Assembly: GCF_042675645.1 (NCBI RefSeq)
Contig: NZ_JBHTJH010000003.1
Location: 62,001-126,000, forward strand
DNA: 64,000 bases
Source of the DNA: Sungkyunkwania multivorans
Lineage (GTDB): Bacteria; Bacteroidota; Bacteroidia; Flavobacteriales; Flavobacteriaceae
Direction of reading: 5' to 3'
Part shown: in pieces, positions 8,128-18,005 of the stretch
Layout: the number at the start of each line of letters is the position of its first letter
How positions within the stretch are numbered: position 1 is the stretch's first letter
Program-made: the position numbers and the translations under genes
Notes under the pieces: generated by a model
What the model saw: the letters and a program-made list of their open reading frames with translations, nothing else
The model's database searches: none
What the model was told of the DNA's origin: nothing

Positions 8128-9882
8128 TTATGCATTATCGTTTAAAAAATTCTTTGCTTGACCTGCCCAGTCATCTCTTTGTGCCCTTCCTGGGAAAGAA
8201 CCAGTGATACTATCTAACAAGTCATATTCTTTTTCTGTCATTCTGCTCACCTGAGCGAAGGTGTAGATTCCTATTTGGTTAAGGGTCTCCTCCATCTTAG
8301 GTCCTATTCCACTCACTCTTTTAAGATCGTCAGCTGTCTGGGTATTCGGGTCGAATGTTCCCAAAGAACCAAGAAGGTCATTCAATTGCTCTTCTTTTTC
8401 CTTCTCCACAATGATCGGCTCTTCGGCCTTTATAAAGACCGTCTTGCTTGCGGCAGGCTTTGAGGTGCGCTCATCGGCTCCCGTACCTACCAAACTTTCA
8501 CCAGATTCTCTTAATCTCTTATATCTTTCTCCTGAGGATTTCAGGATGGTCTTCACTTCCGCCTGCGCGATCACTGGGAACGTTCTTGCGTATAAAAGGA
8601 ACAATACGAAGAAGAATCCAATTGTTCCTATGAAGATCCCGATATCGACAAATGTTGGCGAGAACATCGTCCATGAAGATGGAAGATAATCGCGGTGCAA
8701 TGAGGTAACGATGATCACGAAACGCTCGAACCACATTCCGATGTTTACCACAATAGAGATGATGAAAGAGAACATAATACTTGTTCTTAGTTTCTTCGAC
8801 CACATGAATTGTGGAGAGAACACATTACAGGTCATCATCGCCCAATATGCCCAAGCATAAGGTCCTGTTGCCCTATTTAAAAATGCATATTGTTCATATT
8901 CAACACCAGAATACCAAGCGATGAATAATTCGGTGATATAGGCACATCCAACGATAGAACCTGTGATCATGATCACAATGTTCATCAATTCGATATGCTG
9001 AACCGTGATATAGGCCTCAAGACTAACCACTTTACGCATAATGATCAATAGGGTGTTTACCATCGCAAATCCCGAAAAGATCGCCCCCGCAACGAAATAC
9101 GGTGGGAAGATCGTCGTGTGCCAACCTGGAATTACCGAGGTAGCAAAGTCAAAAGATACGATCGTGTGTACCGAAAGTACCAGCGGCGTGGCCAATCCTG
9201 CCAACACTAAAGAAACCTCTTCGAAGCGCTGCCAGTCTTTAGCTCTACCCGACCAACCGAACGATAATATTTTGTATACCTTCTTTTGGAAAGGCTTCAC
9301 AGCTCTATCACGGATCATCGCAAAATCTGGTAATAATCCTGTCCACCAGAATACCAACGATACGGATAGATAGGTAGAGATTGCAAATACGTCCCAGAGA
9401 AGTGGGGAATTAAAGTTAACCCATAAAGAACCAAACTGGTTTGGAATTGGCAACACCCAATATCCTAACCATGGACGCCCCATGTGAATGATTGGGAACA
9501 ACCCTGCTTGGACAACCGAAAAGATGGTCATCGCCTCTGCAGAACGGTTGATCGCCATTCTCCATTTCTGACGAAATAGCAATAATACGGCCGAAATCAA
9601 TGTTCCTGCGTGACCGATACCTACCCACCATACAAAGTTGGTGATATCCCAGGCCCATCCTACAGTTTTATTCAATCCCCAACTACCAATACCGGTAGAG
9701 ATCGTGTAAATAATACAACCCAATCCCCATAGAAATGCAACTAGGGCAATTGAAAAAACCAACCACCATTGTTTGTTGGCTTTTCCTTCTACAGGAGCTG
9801 CAATATCCACCGTTACATCGTGGTAGCTTTTATCTCCTATTACTAAGGGTTTTCTTATAGGTGCTTCGTAATGCGACGCCAT
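8128..9882 (-). CDS. actC: ACIII quinol-binding subunit ActC with HhH tail
   Basis: The 584-residue NrfD/PsrC-like integral subunit that oxidises menaquinol in alternative complex III. About ten transmembrane helices occupy residues 35-460. Beyond the last helix is a charged linker (about 465-520) and then a compact domain with DLKRVSGIGPKMEETLNQIG and a conserved-looking RDDWAGQAK near the end. That domain resembles the helix-hairpin-helix tails found on some NuoE and L21 proteins, and lies on the cytoplasmic or periplasmic end depending on helix count. The domain is not needed for the NrfD fold. The rest of the gene is ordinary and sits between actB and actD. Confidence 0.93.
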   Translation of the reverse strand: MASHYEAPIRKPLVIGDKSYHDVTVDIAAPVEGKANKQWWLVFSIALVAFLWGLGCIIYTISTGIGSWGLNKTVGWAWDITNFVWWVGIGHAGTLISAVLLLFRQKWRMAINRSAEAMTIFSVVQAGLFPIIHMGRPWLGYWVLPIPNQFGSLWVNFNSPLLWDVFAISTYLSVSLVFWWTGLLPDFAMIRDRAVKPFQKKVYKILSFGWSGRAKDWQRFEEVSLVLAGLATPLVLSVHTIVSFDFATSVIPGWHTTIFPPYFVAGAIFSGFAMVNTLLIIMRKVVSLEAYITVQHIELMNIVIMITGSIVGCAYITELFIAWYSGVEYEQYAFLNRATGPYAWAYWAMMTCNVFSPQFMWSKKLRTSIMFSFIISIVVNIGMWFERFVIIVTSLHRDYLPSSWTMFSPTFVDIGIFIGTIGFFFVLFLLYARTFPVIAQAEVKTILKSSGERYKRLRESGESLVGTGADERTSKPAASKTVFIKAEEPIIVEKEKEEQLNDLLGSLGTFDPNTQTADDLKRVSGIGPKMEETLNQIGIYTFAQVSRMTEKEYDLLDSITGSFPGRAQRDDWAGQAKNFLNDNA

Positions 9883-9924
9883 AATCCTCTTATAATTGTT
9901 TCTTAGTTAATTTATTTCTCGGTC

Positions 9925-12900
9925 TTAGCTGTTTCTCACTTTCACATGATACTGAACATTGGGTTTTGTCCCAACGCTCTCTAACAAGTGATACATTCTG
10001 TCATCTTTCAAAGACTCAGCCACTTTACTTTCTTTATTATTGATATCACCAAAGGTCATTGCACCATTGCCACAAGCTGCAGAACAAGCGGTCTCGAATT
10101 CTCCAGCCCCAACTTCCCTTCCATCGCGTTTTGCATCAAGAATGGTCTTCTGAGTTTTTTGGATACACATCGAACATTTCTCCATGACCCCTCTAGAACG
10201 TACAACAACATCTGGATTCAACACCATACGACCGAGATCATCGTTCATGTGGTAATCGAATTCATCGTTCTTATTGTACAAGAACCAGTTGAAACGACGT
10301 ACCTTATAAGGACAGTTGTTTGCGCAGTATCTTGTTCCAACACAACGGTTGTAGGCCATGTGGTTTTGTCCTTGACGTCCGTGCGACGTCGCCGCAACCG
10401 GACAAACAGTTTCACAAGGCGCATGGTTACAATGCTGACACATCACTGGCTGGAATGCTACTTGAGGATTGGCAGCAGGATCTTCCATTTGCCCAAATCC
10501 TTCAAGCGACCCAGTTTCGCCAGTAAGTCCGCTTATATTATCCTTGAATTGATTATCATCTTCGAAGGTATCTGCAGAAGAATAGTATCTATCGATGCGC
10601 AACCAGTGCATATCTCTTGAACGACGCACTTCTTCCTTACCTACAACAGGAACATTGTTCTCCGAGTGGCAAGCGATCACACAAGCACCGCATCCGGTAC
10701 ACGCGTTCAAGTCGATCGACAAGTTGAAGTGATGCCCGATAGAACGATCAAATTCATCCCAAAGATTGGCTTCAGGAGAAGTTGCATCGATCATCTCATG
10801 GTCTTTGGACACATGAGGCATCTCGTTCCAGTATTTTTTATCTTTTGTATTGAAAACTTCTAAGGTGGTCTCCTTTACGATATCGCCGCGCCCCATCAAG
10901 GTGTTGTGCAGCTGCACACACGCAAATTCATGTGAACCACTTGCTTTCTCGATGGTAACATCTTGAACGGCATTGAAACCGTTATATAATGGGAAAGCGT
11001 TTACTCCTGTCTGCATTTCTGGTTTTAAACCAGCTCTCTTTCCATAACCAAAGGCCAATCCGACCGAACCGGGAGCTTGACCAGGTTGAATGATCACAGG
11101 GGCAGTGACCGTCACACCATTCACCGTGATGTTTGCATAGTGACCATCCAAGGCTCCAGTGGCTACATTCCAATTTTCTATACCCAAGTTGGCTGCATCT
11201 GCAGAAGAAATGGTCAGATAGTTGTCCCAAGACACCCTTGTTATAGGGTCTGGGAATTCTTGCAGCCATGGATTATTGGCTTGTTGACCATCACCCATCC
11301 CAACTTTAGAATAGAGTGTAAGCTCAAACCCATTTGCTTTCTTTGTCCCAGCTAATTTATTAGCTTGAGTGACCGCATCTGTGATTTGGCTATTTACAGA
11401 GGTTGGCACTGCCGCCATCTCAGTTGCTGCTGTTTCGGCAACATCTCCTTCTGGAGCTTCTGCCGCAGCTTCTACTGCCGCAGGTGCTGAACCAGCAAAA
11501 ACACCATCATGCAGCGCCTTGTTCCAAGAGGTTCCCCCTAAGATTCCAGCACTCCAATTTTCCTTGATGTATTCGTAATATGATTTATCGTTTCCAGTCC
11601 ACGTCAATATGGCGTCCTGAAATTGTTTGGTATCAAATAAGGTCTGAATAGTTGGCTGCACTAAGCTAAAGTGCCCTTTTTTTATCTCAACATCTCCCCA
11701 AGATTCTAAATAATGAGGAGCTGCAGCCACATATTTTGAAGCAAGCGCTGTCTCATCTTCTTTCATGGTGAATACCACTGAAAGTTCCAGTCCCTTCAAA
11801 ATTTCGGCGAACTCTGCTCCATTGGGTAAAGAATACACAGGGTTAACTCCGGCCATGATCACTCCGCCTACTCTTCCCGCCTTGGCATCTGCCAAGAATT
11901 GGGCTACCGCTTTATCGCTTCCCTGGCGTGTTTTTCGTGGAGCTGCAGTATCAATGGCCTCGCTTCCAAGCATTTCATTGATTGCCAATACAACCGATTG
12001 TGCGCCTGCATCATCGATTCCAGATACCACAACTGCTTTTGAACCCGCTTTTCTGATCTCTGCAGCAATCGCTTTTACTTCGGCAGCATGATCACCAGAA
12101 ACAGCACCTCCATTTAAGGCTTTGTACAAGTTTCCGAGTATTACCTTTTGCTGAGAGGGAGTAGCCAATATGCGTTTGTCAGCATTAGCACCAGTCAGAG
12201 ACATATTCGCCTCAAATTGAATATGACGCGACATGGTCTTGTGACCTTTTGTGCCTTTTGGAATACGCCCTTTGGCATAGCCAGCGTCATATCCACCACC
12301 TTGCCAATCTCCTAAGAAATCTGCACCGATAGAGATGATCAGGTCGGCCTTCTCAAAATCGTAATCTGCCATCGCACGTTCGCCATATTTGGCCTCGAAC
12401 GCGTCTAGCGCTGCAGATTCCGAGATCGCATCGTACACTACGTGACGTACGTTGCTATATTTTTGTTTGAACTCTTCAATTAATTTTTTGGTCGAAGGTG
12501 AAGCAAATGTTTGTGTAAACAATACCACTTCTTTTCCTGCACGTTGCAAAGCGCTCAACTGATTGATCACTTTGGCATCGAAAGTAACCCAATCTGTTGT
12601 TTCTCCATCGATCTTTGGAACTTGCAATCGCAAGCTGTCATATAAAGAAAGTACCGAAGCATTTACTCTAGCATTGGCACCTCCGTTGACTTTGGCGTCT
12701 TTGTTATTTTCAACTTTGATAGGACGTCCTTCGCGAGTTTTGATCAATACATTTGCAAAATCAAATCCATCAGCGATGGTCGTAGCATAGTAGTCTGCAA
12801 CACCAGGACGAATACGCTCTGGCTGTACTACATAAGGGATTGATTTTACCACAGGACCCTCGCATGCCGCCAATGACGCTGCCGCTGTACTGAATCCTAC

Positions 12901-13074
12901 ATATTTTAAAAAGTCTCGGCGAGTTGTAGAAGACGTTTCTAGGGTTTCTTTATCCCCAAGAAAATCGTCCACCGGGATCTCCTCAACAAACTCATTCTGT
13001 CTTAGCGTCTCAACAACGGAACTGTTTGGGTTCAGCTCTTCAACACTTTTCCAGTATTTTTTGTTTGATGCCAT
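9925..13074 (-). CDS. actB: ACIII Fe-S/molybdopterin-like subunit ActB
   Basis: A 1049-residue periplasmic subunit. A twin-arginine signal RRDFLKYVGFS lies near residue 53 and leads to LAACEG, a possible lipobox. The first two thirds form a molybdopterin-oxidoreductase-like fold that in characterised ACIII complexes carries no molybdenum cofactor. An internal Ala/Glu-rich linker lies near 520-560. The C-terminal third holds ferredoxin-type cysteine clusters (CTGCGACVIAC, CQHCNHAPCETVC, the CVGTRYCANNC region and CSMC with a later CSAAC), which make up the Fe-S wire between quinol and hemes. It follows actA in the operon. Confidence 0.94.
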   Translation of the reverse strand: MASNKKYWKSVEELNPNSSVVETLRQNEFVEEIPVDDFLGDKETLETSSTTRRDFLKYVGFSTAAASLAACEGPVVKSIPYVVQPERIRPGVADYYATTIADGFDFANVLIKTREGRPIKVENNKDAKVNGGANARVNASVLSLYDSLRLQVPKIDGETTDWVTFDAKVINQLSALQRAGKEVVLFTQTFASPSTKKLIEEFKQKYSNVRHVVYDAISESAALDAFEAKYGERAMADYDFEKADLIISIGADFLGDWQGGGYDAGYAKGRIPKGTKGHKTMSRHIQFEANMSLTGANADKRILATPSQQKVILGNLYKALNGGAVSGDHAAEVKAIAAEIRKAGSKAVVVSGIDDAGAQSVVLAINEMLGSEAIDTAAPRKTRQGSDKAVAQFLADAKAGRVGGVIMAGVNPVYSLPNGAEFAEILKGLELSVVFTMKEDETALASKYVAAAPHYLESWGDVEIKKGHFSLVQPTIQTLFDTKQFQDAILTWTGNDKSYYEYIKENWSAGILGGTSWNKALHDGVFAGSAPAAVEAAAEAPEGDVAETAATEMAAVPTSVNSQITDAVTQANKLAGTKKANGFELTLYSKVGMGDGQQANNPWLQEFPDPITRVSWDNYLTISSADAANLGIENWNVATGALDGHYANITVNGVTVTAPVIIQPGQAPGSVGLAFGYGKRAGLKPEMQTGVNAFPLYNGFNAVQDVTIEKASGSHEFACVQLHNTLMGRGDIVKETTLEVFNTKDKKYWNEMPHVSKDHEMIDATSPEANLWDEFDRSIGHHFNLSIDLNACTGCGACVIACHSENNVPVVGKEEVRRSRDMHWLRIDRYYSSADTFEDDNQFKDNISGLTGETGSLEGFGQMEDPAANPQVAFQPVMCQHCNHAPCETVCPVAATSHGRQGQNHMAYNRCVGTRYCANNCPYKVRRFNWFLYNKNDEFDYHMNDDLGRMVLNPDVVVRSRGVMEKCSMCIQKTQKTILDAKRDGREVGAGEFETACSAACGNGAMTFGDINNKESKVAESLKDDRMYHLLESVGTKPNVQYHVKVRNS

Positions 13075-13122
13075 GTTATATAGATAAATTAACTTCTTAA
13101 TTATTGATTTTATAGAATACTC

Positions 13123-14397
13123 TTAATAGTGGCACTTACCACATTCTAGACCACCCATCTCGGCAGCCGTGAGCTTTTCTACACCGTATTTTTTAGAAAG
13201 TTCTGCGTGAATTTTTGCATAGTACTCGTTGCCTTCAACCTTGATGTTAGTCTCGCGGTGACAGTTGATACACCAGCCCATCGTTAAAGAAGAATACTGA
13301 TACATGATCTCCATTTCTTCCACAGGCCCATGACAGGTCTGACACTCCACCTCGGCAACCTCTACGTGTTGTGAGTGGTTGAAGTAAACGAAATCTGGAA
13401 GGTTGTGAATACGAACCCACTTTACGGGCTGTGATTCGCCGGTATATTGCTGGCCATCCCAACCAACGGCCTTGTACAACTTCTGGATCTCTGCATTGTA
13501 GTCGATGCCGTATTCTTGCTGACCTTCGGCCAAAGTTTCAGCGGCGACCTCTCCAATATACTTGTGGCAGTTCATACAAACGTTCAAAGCTGGAATTCCG
13601 GAATGTTTGGACACCCTTGCGGAAGAGTGGCAATATTTACACTCGATCTTGTTCTCTCCAGCGTGAATTCTGTGTGAGTAGTGAATTGGCTGAACAGGTT
13701 CGTACCCTTGATCAACCCCTATCTGCATCAAATAGCCATAAGCAAAATAAGCTCCAGCCAACAATAAGAAAATGGTTGAAACGAGCACCAAGAATTGATT
13801 CTGAACGAACGCTTTCCAAAGCGGTAAGCGTTTTTCCGCCTCTTCTTCGATCTCCACGCCATTGGCCTCAGCAATTCTGCGCAAGGTCTTGTTTACCAAG
13901 AACAACATCATCACCAACAAACCGAAGATCAATACGAGCGCACCCAAAATGAGTTCGTTAGAGATTCCCGAACCTCCTGTTACAGCGCCACCTCCAGCCG
14001 GAGCTGCCGCAACAACTGGCTCAGGTTTTGGCTGTTCTACGTAGGCTAGAATGTTATCCATCTCTGTTGTTGTCAACAACGGGAATGCGTTCATCGCTGT
14101 AGGACTCCATTCGCTAGCAGCAATGGCATCGGCATCGCCAGAAGCGATGAGCGCTGCATTGTTGTTGATCCATTTGTACAACCATTCGCGCTCATACTTT
14201 GAAGTAACCCCATTAAGCGCTGGACCCGTCATATCCTTGTATGGATTGTGACATGCAGCACAATTGAGATTAAAGAGCGATTTCCCGGCGGCGACATCGC
14301 CTTCTTGGGCAAATAGAGCGGTTGAAAATGTTAGCAGGAATGCTAAAGCAAAACCAAAAATTCTTGAAACAGAATTACGGTGATACACCTTTTTCAT
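13123..14397 (-). CDS. actA: ACIII multiheme cytochrome c ActA, fused N-terminal heme domain
   Basis: About 424 residues from the ATG at 14397, which begins a clean signal peptide (MKKVYHRNSV...ALFAQ). A longer in-frame start exists 28 codons upstream but would precede the signal with basic, cysteine-containing residues, and the -7 promoter box lies over it. Six CxxCH heme motifs are visible: CAACH in an N-terminal monoheme domain, then after a transmembrane helix CKYCH, CMNCH, CQTCH, CINCH and, at the very C-terminus, CGKCHY. It is the first gene of the ACIII operon and passes electrons from ActB to the other cytochromes. Confidence 0.93.
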   Translation of the reverse strand: MKKVYHRNSVSRIFGFALAFLLTFSTALFAQEGDVAAGKSLFNLNCAACHNPYKDMTGPALNGVTSKYEREWLYKWINNNAALIASGDADAIAASEWSPTAMNAFPLLTTTEMDNILAYVEQPKPEPVVAAAPAGGGAVTGGSGISNELILGALVLIFGLLVMMLFLVNKTLRRIAEANGVEIEEEAEKRLPLWKAFVQNQFLVLVSTIFLLLAGAYFAYGYLMQIGVDQGYEPVQPIHYSHRIHAGENKIECKYCHSSARVSKHSGIPALNVCMNCHKYIGEVAAETLAEGQQEYGIDYNAEIQKLYKAVGWDGQQYTGESQPVKWVRIHNLPDFVYFNHSQHVEVAEVECQTCHGPVEEMEIMYQYSSLTMGWCINCHRETNIKVEGNEYYAKIHAELSKKYGVEKLTAAEMGGLECGKCHY

Positions 14398-14478
14398 ATT
14401 GAAATGTAAATTATCGTCTATCTTTTGGCACGATTTTTTATGCAAATACAGCAAAAAACACCGTTTAAAAACCGGACA

Positions 14479-14486
14479 CAAAAATA
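14479..14486 (-). promoter_or_regulatory. -7 box for the actA-coxA operon
   Basis: The minus strand reads TATTTTTG, an exact match to the Bacteroidota -7 consensus TAnnTTTG, about 80 bases before the actA start. A convincing -33 TTG was not found. The AT-rich stretch at 14520-14560 separates it from the oppositely oriented SPOR-gene promoter. Confidence 0.4.
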
Positions 14487-14563
14487 CGACTTAGCTACGA
14501 TATGGAAAATGTTAGGGTATTCTTAATTTATAATTTATAATTGTTCTAAATAATAAATAAGGT

Positions 14564-14591
14564 TTGTTTAAGTTCTATTATTTTAACTTTG
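14564..14591 (+). promoter_or_regulatory. Promoter of the SPOR-domain gene
   Basis: TTG at 14564-14566, a 17-base spacer, then TAACTTTG at 14584-14591, an exact TAnnTTTG -7 box. Transcription would begin near 14596, which rules out the in-frame TTG at 14589 as a start codon and favours the ATG at 14610. Confidence 0.6.
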
Positions 14592-14609
14592 CAGAAATTT
14601 AAGTTCATT

Positions 14610-15029
14610 ATGAGCATTTTAGCACCTTTCAAGAGAATTGGCCTTGTTGCAGGTCTCTTTCTAACAGCACAAATAAATCTGGCTCAGGCCCAAGATAGCA
14701 TCCCTAGTTTGATAATTCCAGACGGGAAACTCACTATCGTTCAGGACCCAAAAATAGACCGCCTACTAGCCTTAAAAAAAGAGGTAAATGAAGACATCGA
14801 TCGGATGTACTATCGCATTCAGCTGTACTACGGATCTTTGAACAAAGCAGAAAAGATTTTAGGGGAGTTTAGGTCGTTATATCCAGATTGGAGAGCCAAT
14901 TTGTATTTTGAAACTCCATATTACAAGGTGCATGTTGGAAGATATACTTCTCGACTTACAGCCGACCAGCGTTTGGCCGAAGTAAAGAAAAAATTTCCTT
15001 CTGCCTTTCTGTTGGCGCCACAGAAGTAA
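14610..15029 (+). CDS. Small secreted SPOR-domain protein
   Basis: 139 residues from the ATG. A signal peptide ends near AQAQ (residue 28), so the mature protein is periplasmic. The C-terminal 80 residues look like a SPOR repeat (YYKVHVGRYTSRLTADQRL), a peptidoglycan-binding fold that recognises denuded glycan strands. The middle contains a short helical stretch with YYRIQLYYG. The gene stands alone between the actA operon and infB and ends in a shared terminator. A role at division sites or in envelope maintenance is inferred from the domain only. Confidence 0.75.
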   Translation: MSILAPFKRIGLVAGLFLTAQINLAQAQDSIPSLIIPDGKLTIVQDPKIDRLLALKKEVNEDIDRMYYRIQLYYGSLNKAEKILGEFRSLYPDWRANLYFETPYYKVHVGRYTSRLTADQRLAEVKKKFPSAFLLAPQK

Positions 15030-15126
15030 CGAAGCGTTCAGAGCGCAGCATATCAAATAAAGACCTGTGTGGCCTCAGAGCTATTAATATATGGTATAAA
15101 GAAGAAGGAAGCTATCGAGATAGACG

Positions 15127-15161
15127 AAAAAAGGGCATTCATAGTTGAATGCCCTTTTTTT
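15127..15161. terminator. Bidirectional terminator
   Basis: The stem GGGCATTCA/TGAATGCCC with loop TAGT is flanked by six As on the left and seven Ts on the right, so it works in both directions. It ends the SPOR gene (+) and infB (-). Confidence 0.9.
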
Positions 15162-15178
15162 ATATATTTACGATACTA

Positions 15179-17950
15179 TTACTTCAGTTTCTTCTTGACG
15201 GCCACTTCTTGGAAGCCTTCCACAATATCACCTTCTTTAATGTCATTGTAACCTTTTATCTGCAGACCACAGTCATATCCTTTCGAGACTTCCTTGACAT
15301 CGTCCTTAAATCGTTTCAGCGAAGCAAGTTCTCCAGTATATATGACCACTCCATCACGGATGAGTCTAATACCCGAATTGCGATAGATCTTGCCATCGGT
15401 GACCATACACCCTGCAATGGTACCCACCTTGGAGATCTTGAAGGTTTCTCGGATCTCGGCGTTACCCGTGATCTCCTCCTTCATCTCTGGTGAAAGCATT
15501 CCTTCCATGGCATCTTTGAGATCGTTGATCGCATCATAGATGATACTGTATGTACGGATATCGATCTCTTCCTTATCTGCCAACTGGCGAGCGTTCCCCA
15601 TTGGACGTACGTTGAATCCTATGACGATCGCATCCGAGGCCGAGGCCAATAAGACATCAGACTCCGTAATTGCACCAACACCTTTGTGAATGATATTTAC
15701 TTGAATCTCTTCTGTTGAAAGTTTTTGGAAAGAGTCGGTCAATGCCTCCACAGAACCATCAACATCTCCTTTGAGAATGATGTTCAACTCTTTGAAGTCT
15801 CCTAAAGCGATACGACGTCCTATCTCATCTAGTGTGATATGTCTTTGCGTACGCACCGACTGTTCTCGTTGCAATTGAGTACGTTTTACAGCAATTTGCT
15901 TTGCCTCACGCTCATCTTCAAACACATTGAACTTGTCACCCGCCTGAGGCGCTCCGTCCAATCCTAAGATCGATACTGGCGTGGATGGCCCGGCTTCCTC
16001 TACATTCTTCCCTCGTTCATCATGCATGGCTTTTACTTTACCGCTGTTTTTACCAGCGAGCACGTAATCTCCAATGCGCAAAGTACCCGCCTGCACCAAA
16101 ATGGTAGACACGTATCCACGTCCTTTATCCAAAAATGCTTCGACCACCGTACCAGAGGCAGGCTTGTCTGGATTTGCTTTCAGGTCGAGCAACTCAGCCT
16201 CTAATAATACTTTCTCTAACAATTCTTTGACGCCAGTTCCAGTTTTAGCTGAGATATCGTGCGATTGGATCTTACCGCCCCAATCTTCCACCAATAGATT
16301 CATGGCTGCTAATTTCTCCTTGATCTTGTCTGGATTTGCCGTTGGCTTATCCACTTTGTTAATTGCAAACACGATCGGAACTCCTGCAGCCTGCGCATGA
16401 CTGATGGCTTCTTTTGTCTGAGGCATCACGTCATCATCGGCAGCGATCACTATGATCGCAATATCTGTCACTTGGGCACCGCGCGCACGCATCGCCGTAA
16501 AGGCTTCGTGACCGGGTGTATCCAAGAACGCTATTTTCTGACCGTTCTGTAATTGAACGCCATAGGCCCCAATATGCTGTGTAATACCTCCAGATTCTCC
16601 TGCGATGACGTTCTCTTCTCTGATATAATCGAGCAATGATGTTTTACCATGATCAACGTGACCCATAACGGTAACGATCGGCGCTCTATATTTTAAATCT
16701 TCAGGAGCATCTTCATCCTCTTGTATGGCCTCTTCGATATCGGCCGTTACAAACTCTACTTGATATCCAAATTCGTCTGCGACAATAGATAATGTTTCGG
16801 CATCTAGACGTTGATTCATCGTAACCATCATCCCTAAAGACATACATGCAGAAATAATGTCGGTGACGGGCACTTCCATCATGGTAGCAACCTCGGCAAC
16901 GGTGACAAACTCTGTCACTTTTAGTACTTTGCTTTCCGCCTCGATAGCCGCTTGCTCGTCTTCGGTCTTTTGACGGTGAATATCTCTTTTCTCTCTGCGA
17001 TACTTGGCCCCTTTCGATTTCGAGGTTTTCCCTTGAAGCTTTTCGAGGGTCTCCCTTACTTGTTTTTGTACTTCCTCTTCTGTAGGCTCTACTTTCGCAA
17101 CAGGTGCTTGACGTTTACGTCCTTTTCTACCTCCACGATCGTTGGTATTGCCTGTTCGGCGGTTACCTCCTTGCCCACTACCCGGGGAGGAAGCACCTTC
17201 CTTGGTGATCCTTCTTCTGCGTTTCTTCTTATCGTCGCTAGAATCTCCTTTGGACTCTTCCTTTTTCTTCTTTGGTTTGTTGAATTGTGCAAGATCTATT
17301 TTTTGCCCGGTCATCTTCGGGCCTGAGAGCTTTTGATACTGCGTTTTGATGCGCTCTTTTTTCTGCTCATCAGGTGCTTCAGCGGTTTTAGCCTCCTTTG
17401 TAGCTTCTTTCACCACCGGTTTTGCTTTCACCTCTTCTGACTTCTTCTTTTCAGAAACCTTCTTAGCACTATCAGATTCGGGCAGGTCGATCTTATCTTT
17501 TACAATTTTTGGACCAGCCAGTTTTGGAGCTTTGGTCTCAATTTTCTTAACAGCTGGTGCTTTTGGAGTCTCTTCTTTTTCTGGGGTCTCTTCGGGTGTT
17601 TCTTTTGGCTCCAAGTCGATCTTCCCAACCTGTTTTGGGCCAGCTATTGACGCTTTGGCCTTTACGACTTCTTGACGAACTTTTTTGGCTTCTTGCTCTT
17701 TTTCCAACTGAATACGAAGCGCCTCCTTCTCCTTCCTTTTCTCTTCGCTAACTTCTTTAGAAGCAACTTTTTTGCTCTTGTCAGTTTGAAATTCGTCAAG
17801 CAAAACGTTGTACACCTCGGCAGATATTTTCGTAGTAGGTCTAGCCTCTACTTCAAATCCCTTTGAAGAAAGGTACTCTACCGCTCTATCCAACGAAATG
17901 TTGAGTTCACGTAATACTTTATTAAGCCTCATTGTTCTGTTTTCAGCCAT
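15179..17950 (-). CDS. infB: Translation initiation factor IF-2
   Basis: A 923-residue GTPase that brings initiator tRNA to the 30S subunit and promotes 50S joining. Residues 1-330 are a long low-complexity, Lys/Glu-rich N-terminal region with repeated K(x)DL segments, typical of Bacteroidota IF-2. The G domain follows with GHVDHGKTS (about 438), DTPGHEAF and NKVDKP, then the beta-barrel and C-terminal initiator-tRNA domains. It is the third gene of the rimP-nusA-infB operon, 55 bases after nusA. Confidence 0.98.
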   Translation of the reverse strand: MAENRTMRLNKVLRELNISLDRAVEYLSSKGFEVEARPTTKISAEVYNVLLDEFQTDKSKKVASKEVSEEKRKEKEALRIQLEKEQEAKKVRQEVVKAKASIAGPKQVGKIDLEPKETPEETPEKEETPKAPAVKKIETKAPKLAGPKIVKDKIDLPESDSAKKVSEKKKSEEVKAKPVVKEATKEAKTAEAPDEQKKERIKTQYQKLSGPKMTGQKIDLAQFNKPKKKKEESKGDSSDDKKKRRRRITKEGASSPGSGQGGNRRTGNTNDRGGRKGRKRQAPVAKVEPTEEEVQKQVRETLEKLQGKTSKSKGAKYRREKRDIHRQKTEDEQAAIEAESKVLKVTEFVTVAEVATMMEVPVTDIISACMSLGMMVTMNQRLDAETLSIVADEFGYQVEFVTADIEEAIQEDEDAPEDLKYRAPIVTVMGHVDHGKTSLLDYIREENVIAGESGGITQHIGAYGVQLQNGQKIAFLDTPGHEAFTAMRARGAQVTDIAIIVIAADDDVMPQTKEAISHAQAAGVPIVFAINKVDKPTANPDKIKEKLAAMNLLVEDWGGKIQSHDISAKTGTGVKELLEKVLLEAELLDLKANPDKPASGTVVEAFLDKGRGYVSTILVQAGTLRIGDYVLAGKNSGKVKAMHDERGKNVEEAGPSTPVSILGLDGAPQAGDKFNVFEDEREAKQIAVKRTQLQREQSVRTQRHITLDEIGRRIALGDFKELNIILKGDVDGSVEALTDSFQKLSTEEIQVNIIHKGVGAITESDVLLASASDAIVIGFNVRPMGNARQLADKEEIDIRTYSIIYDAINDLKDAMEGMLSPEMKEEITGNAEIRETFKISKVGTIAGCMVTDGKIYRNSGIRLIRDGVVIYTGELASLKRFKDDVKEVSKGYDCGLQIKGYNDIKEGDIVEGFQEVAVKKKLK

Positions 17951-18005
17951 GCGCTACTGTTAATTTAACCCCAAAAATATATAAAAAACCCTAGCTTGAG
18001 GTTTT

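Noticed and set aside
9925..13074. ActB as an active molybdoenzyme
   Set aside because: In known ACIII complexes the molybdopterin-like domain binds no cofactor; the fold alone does not show activity.
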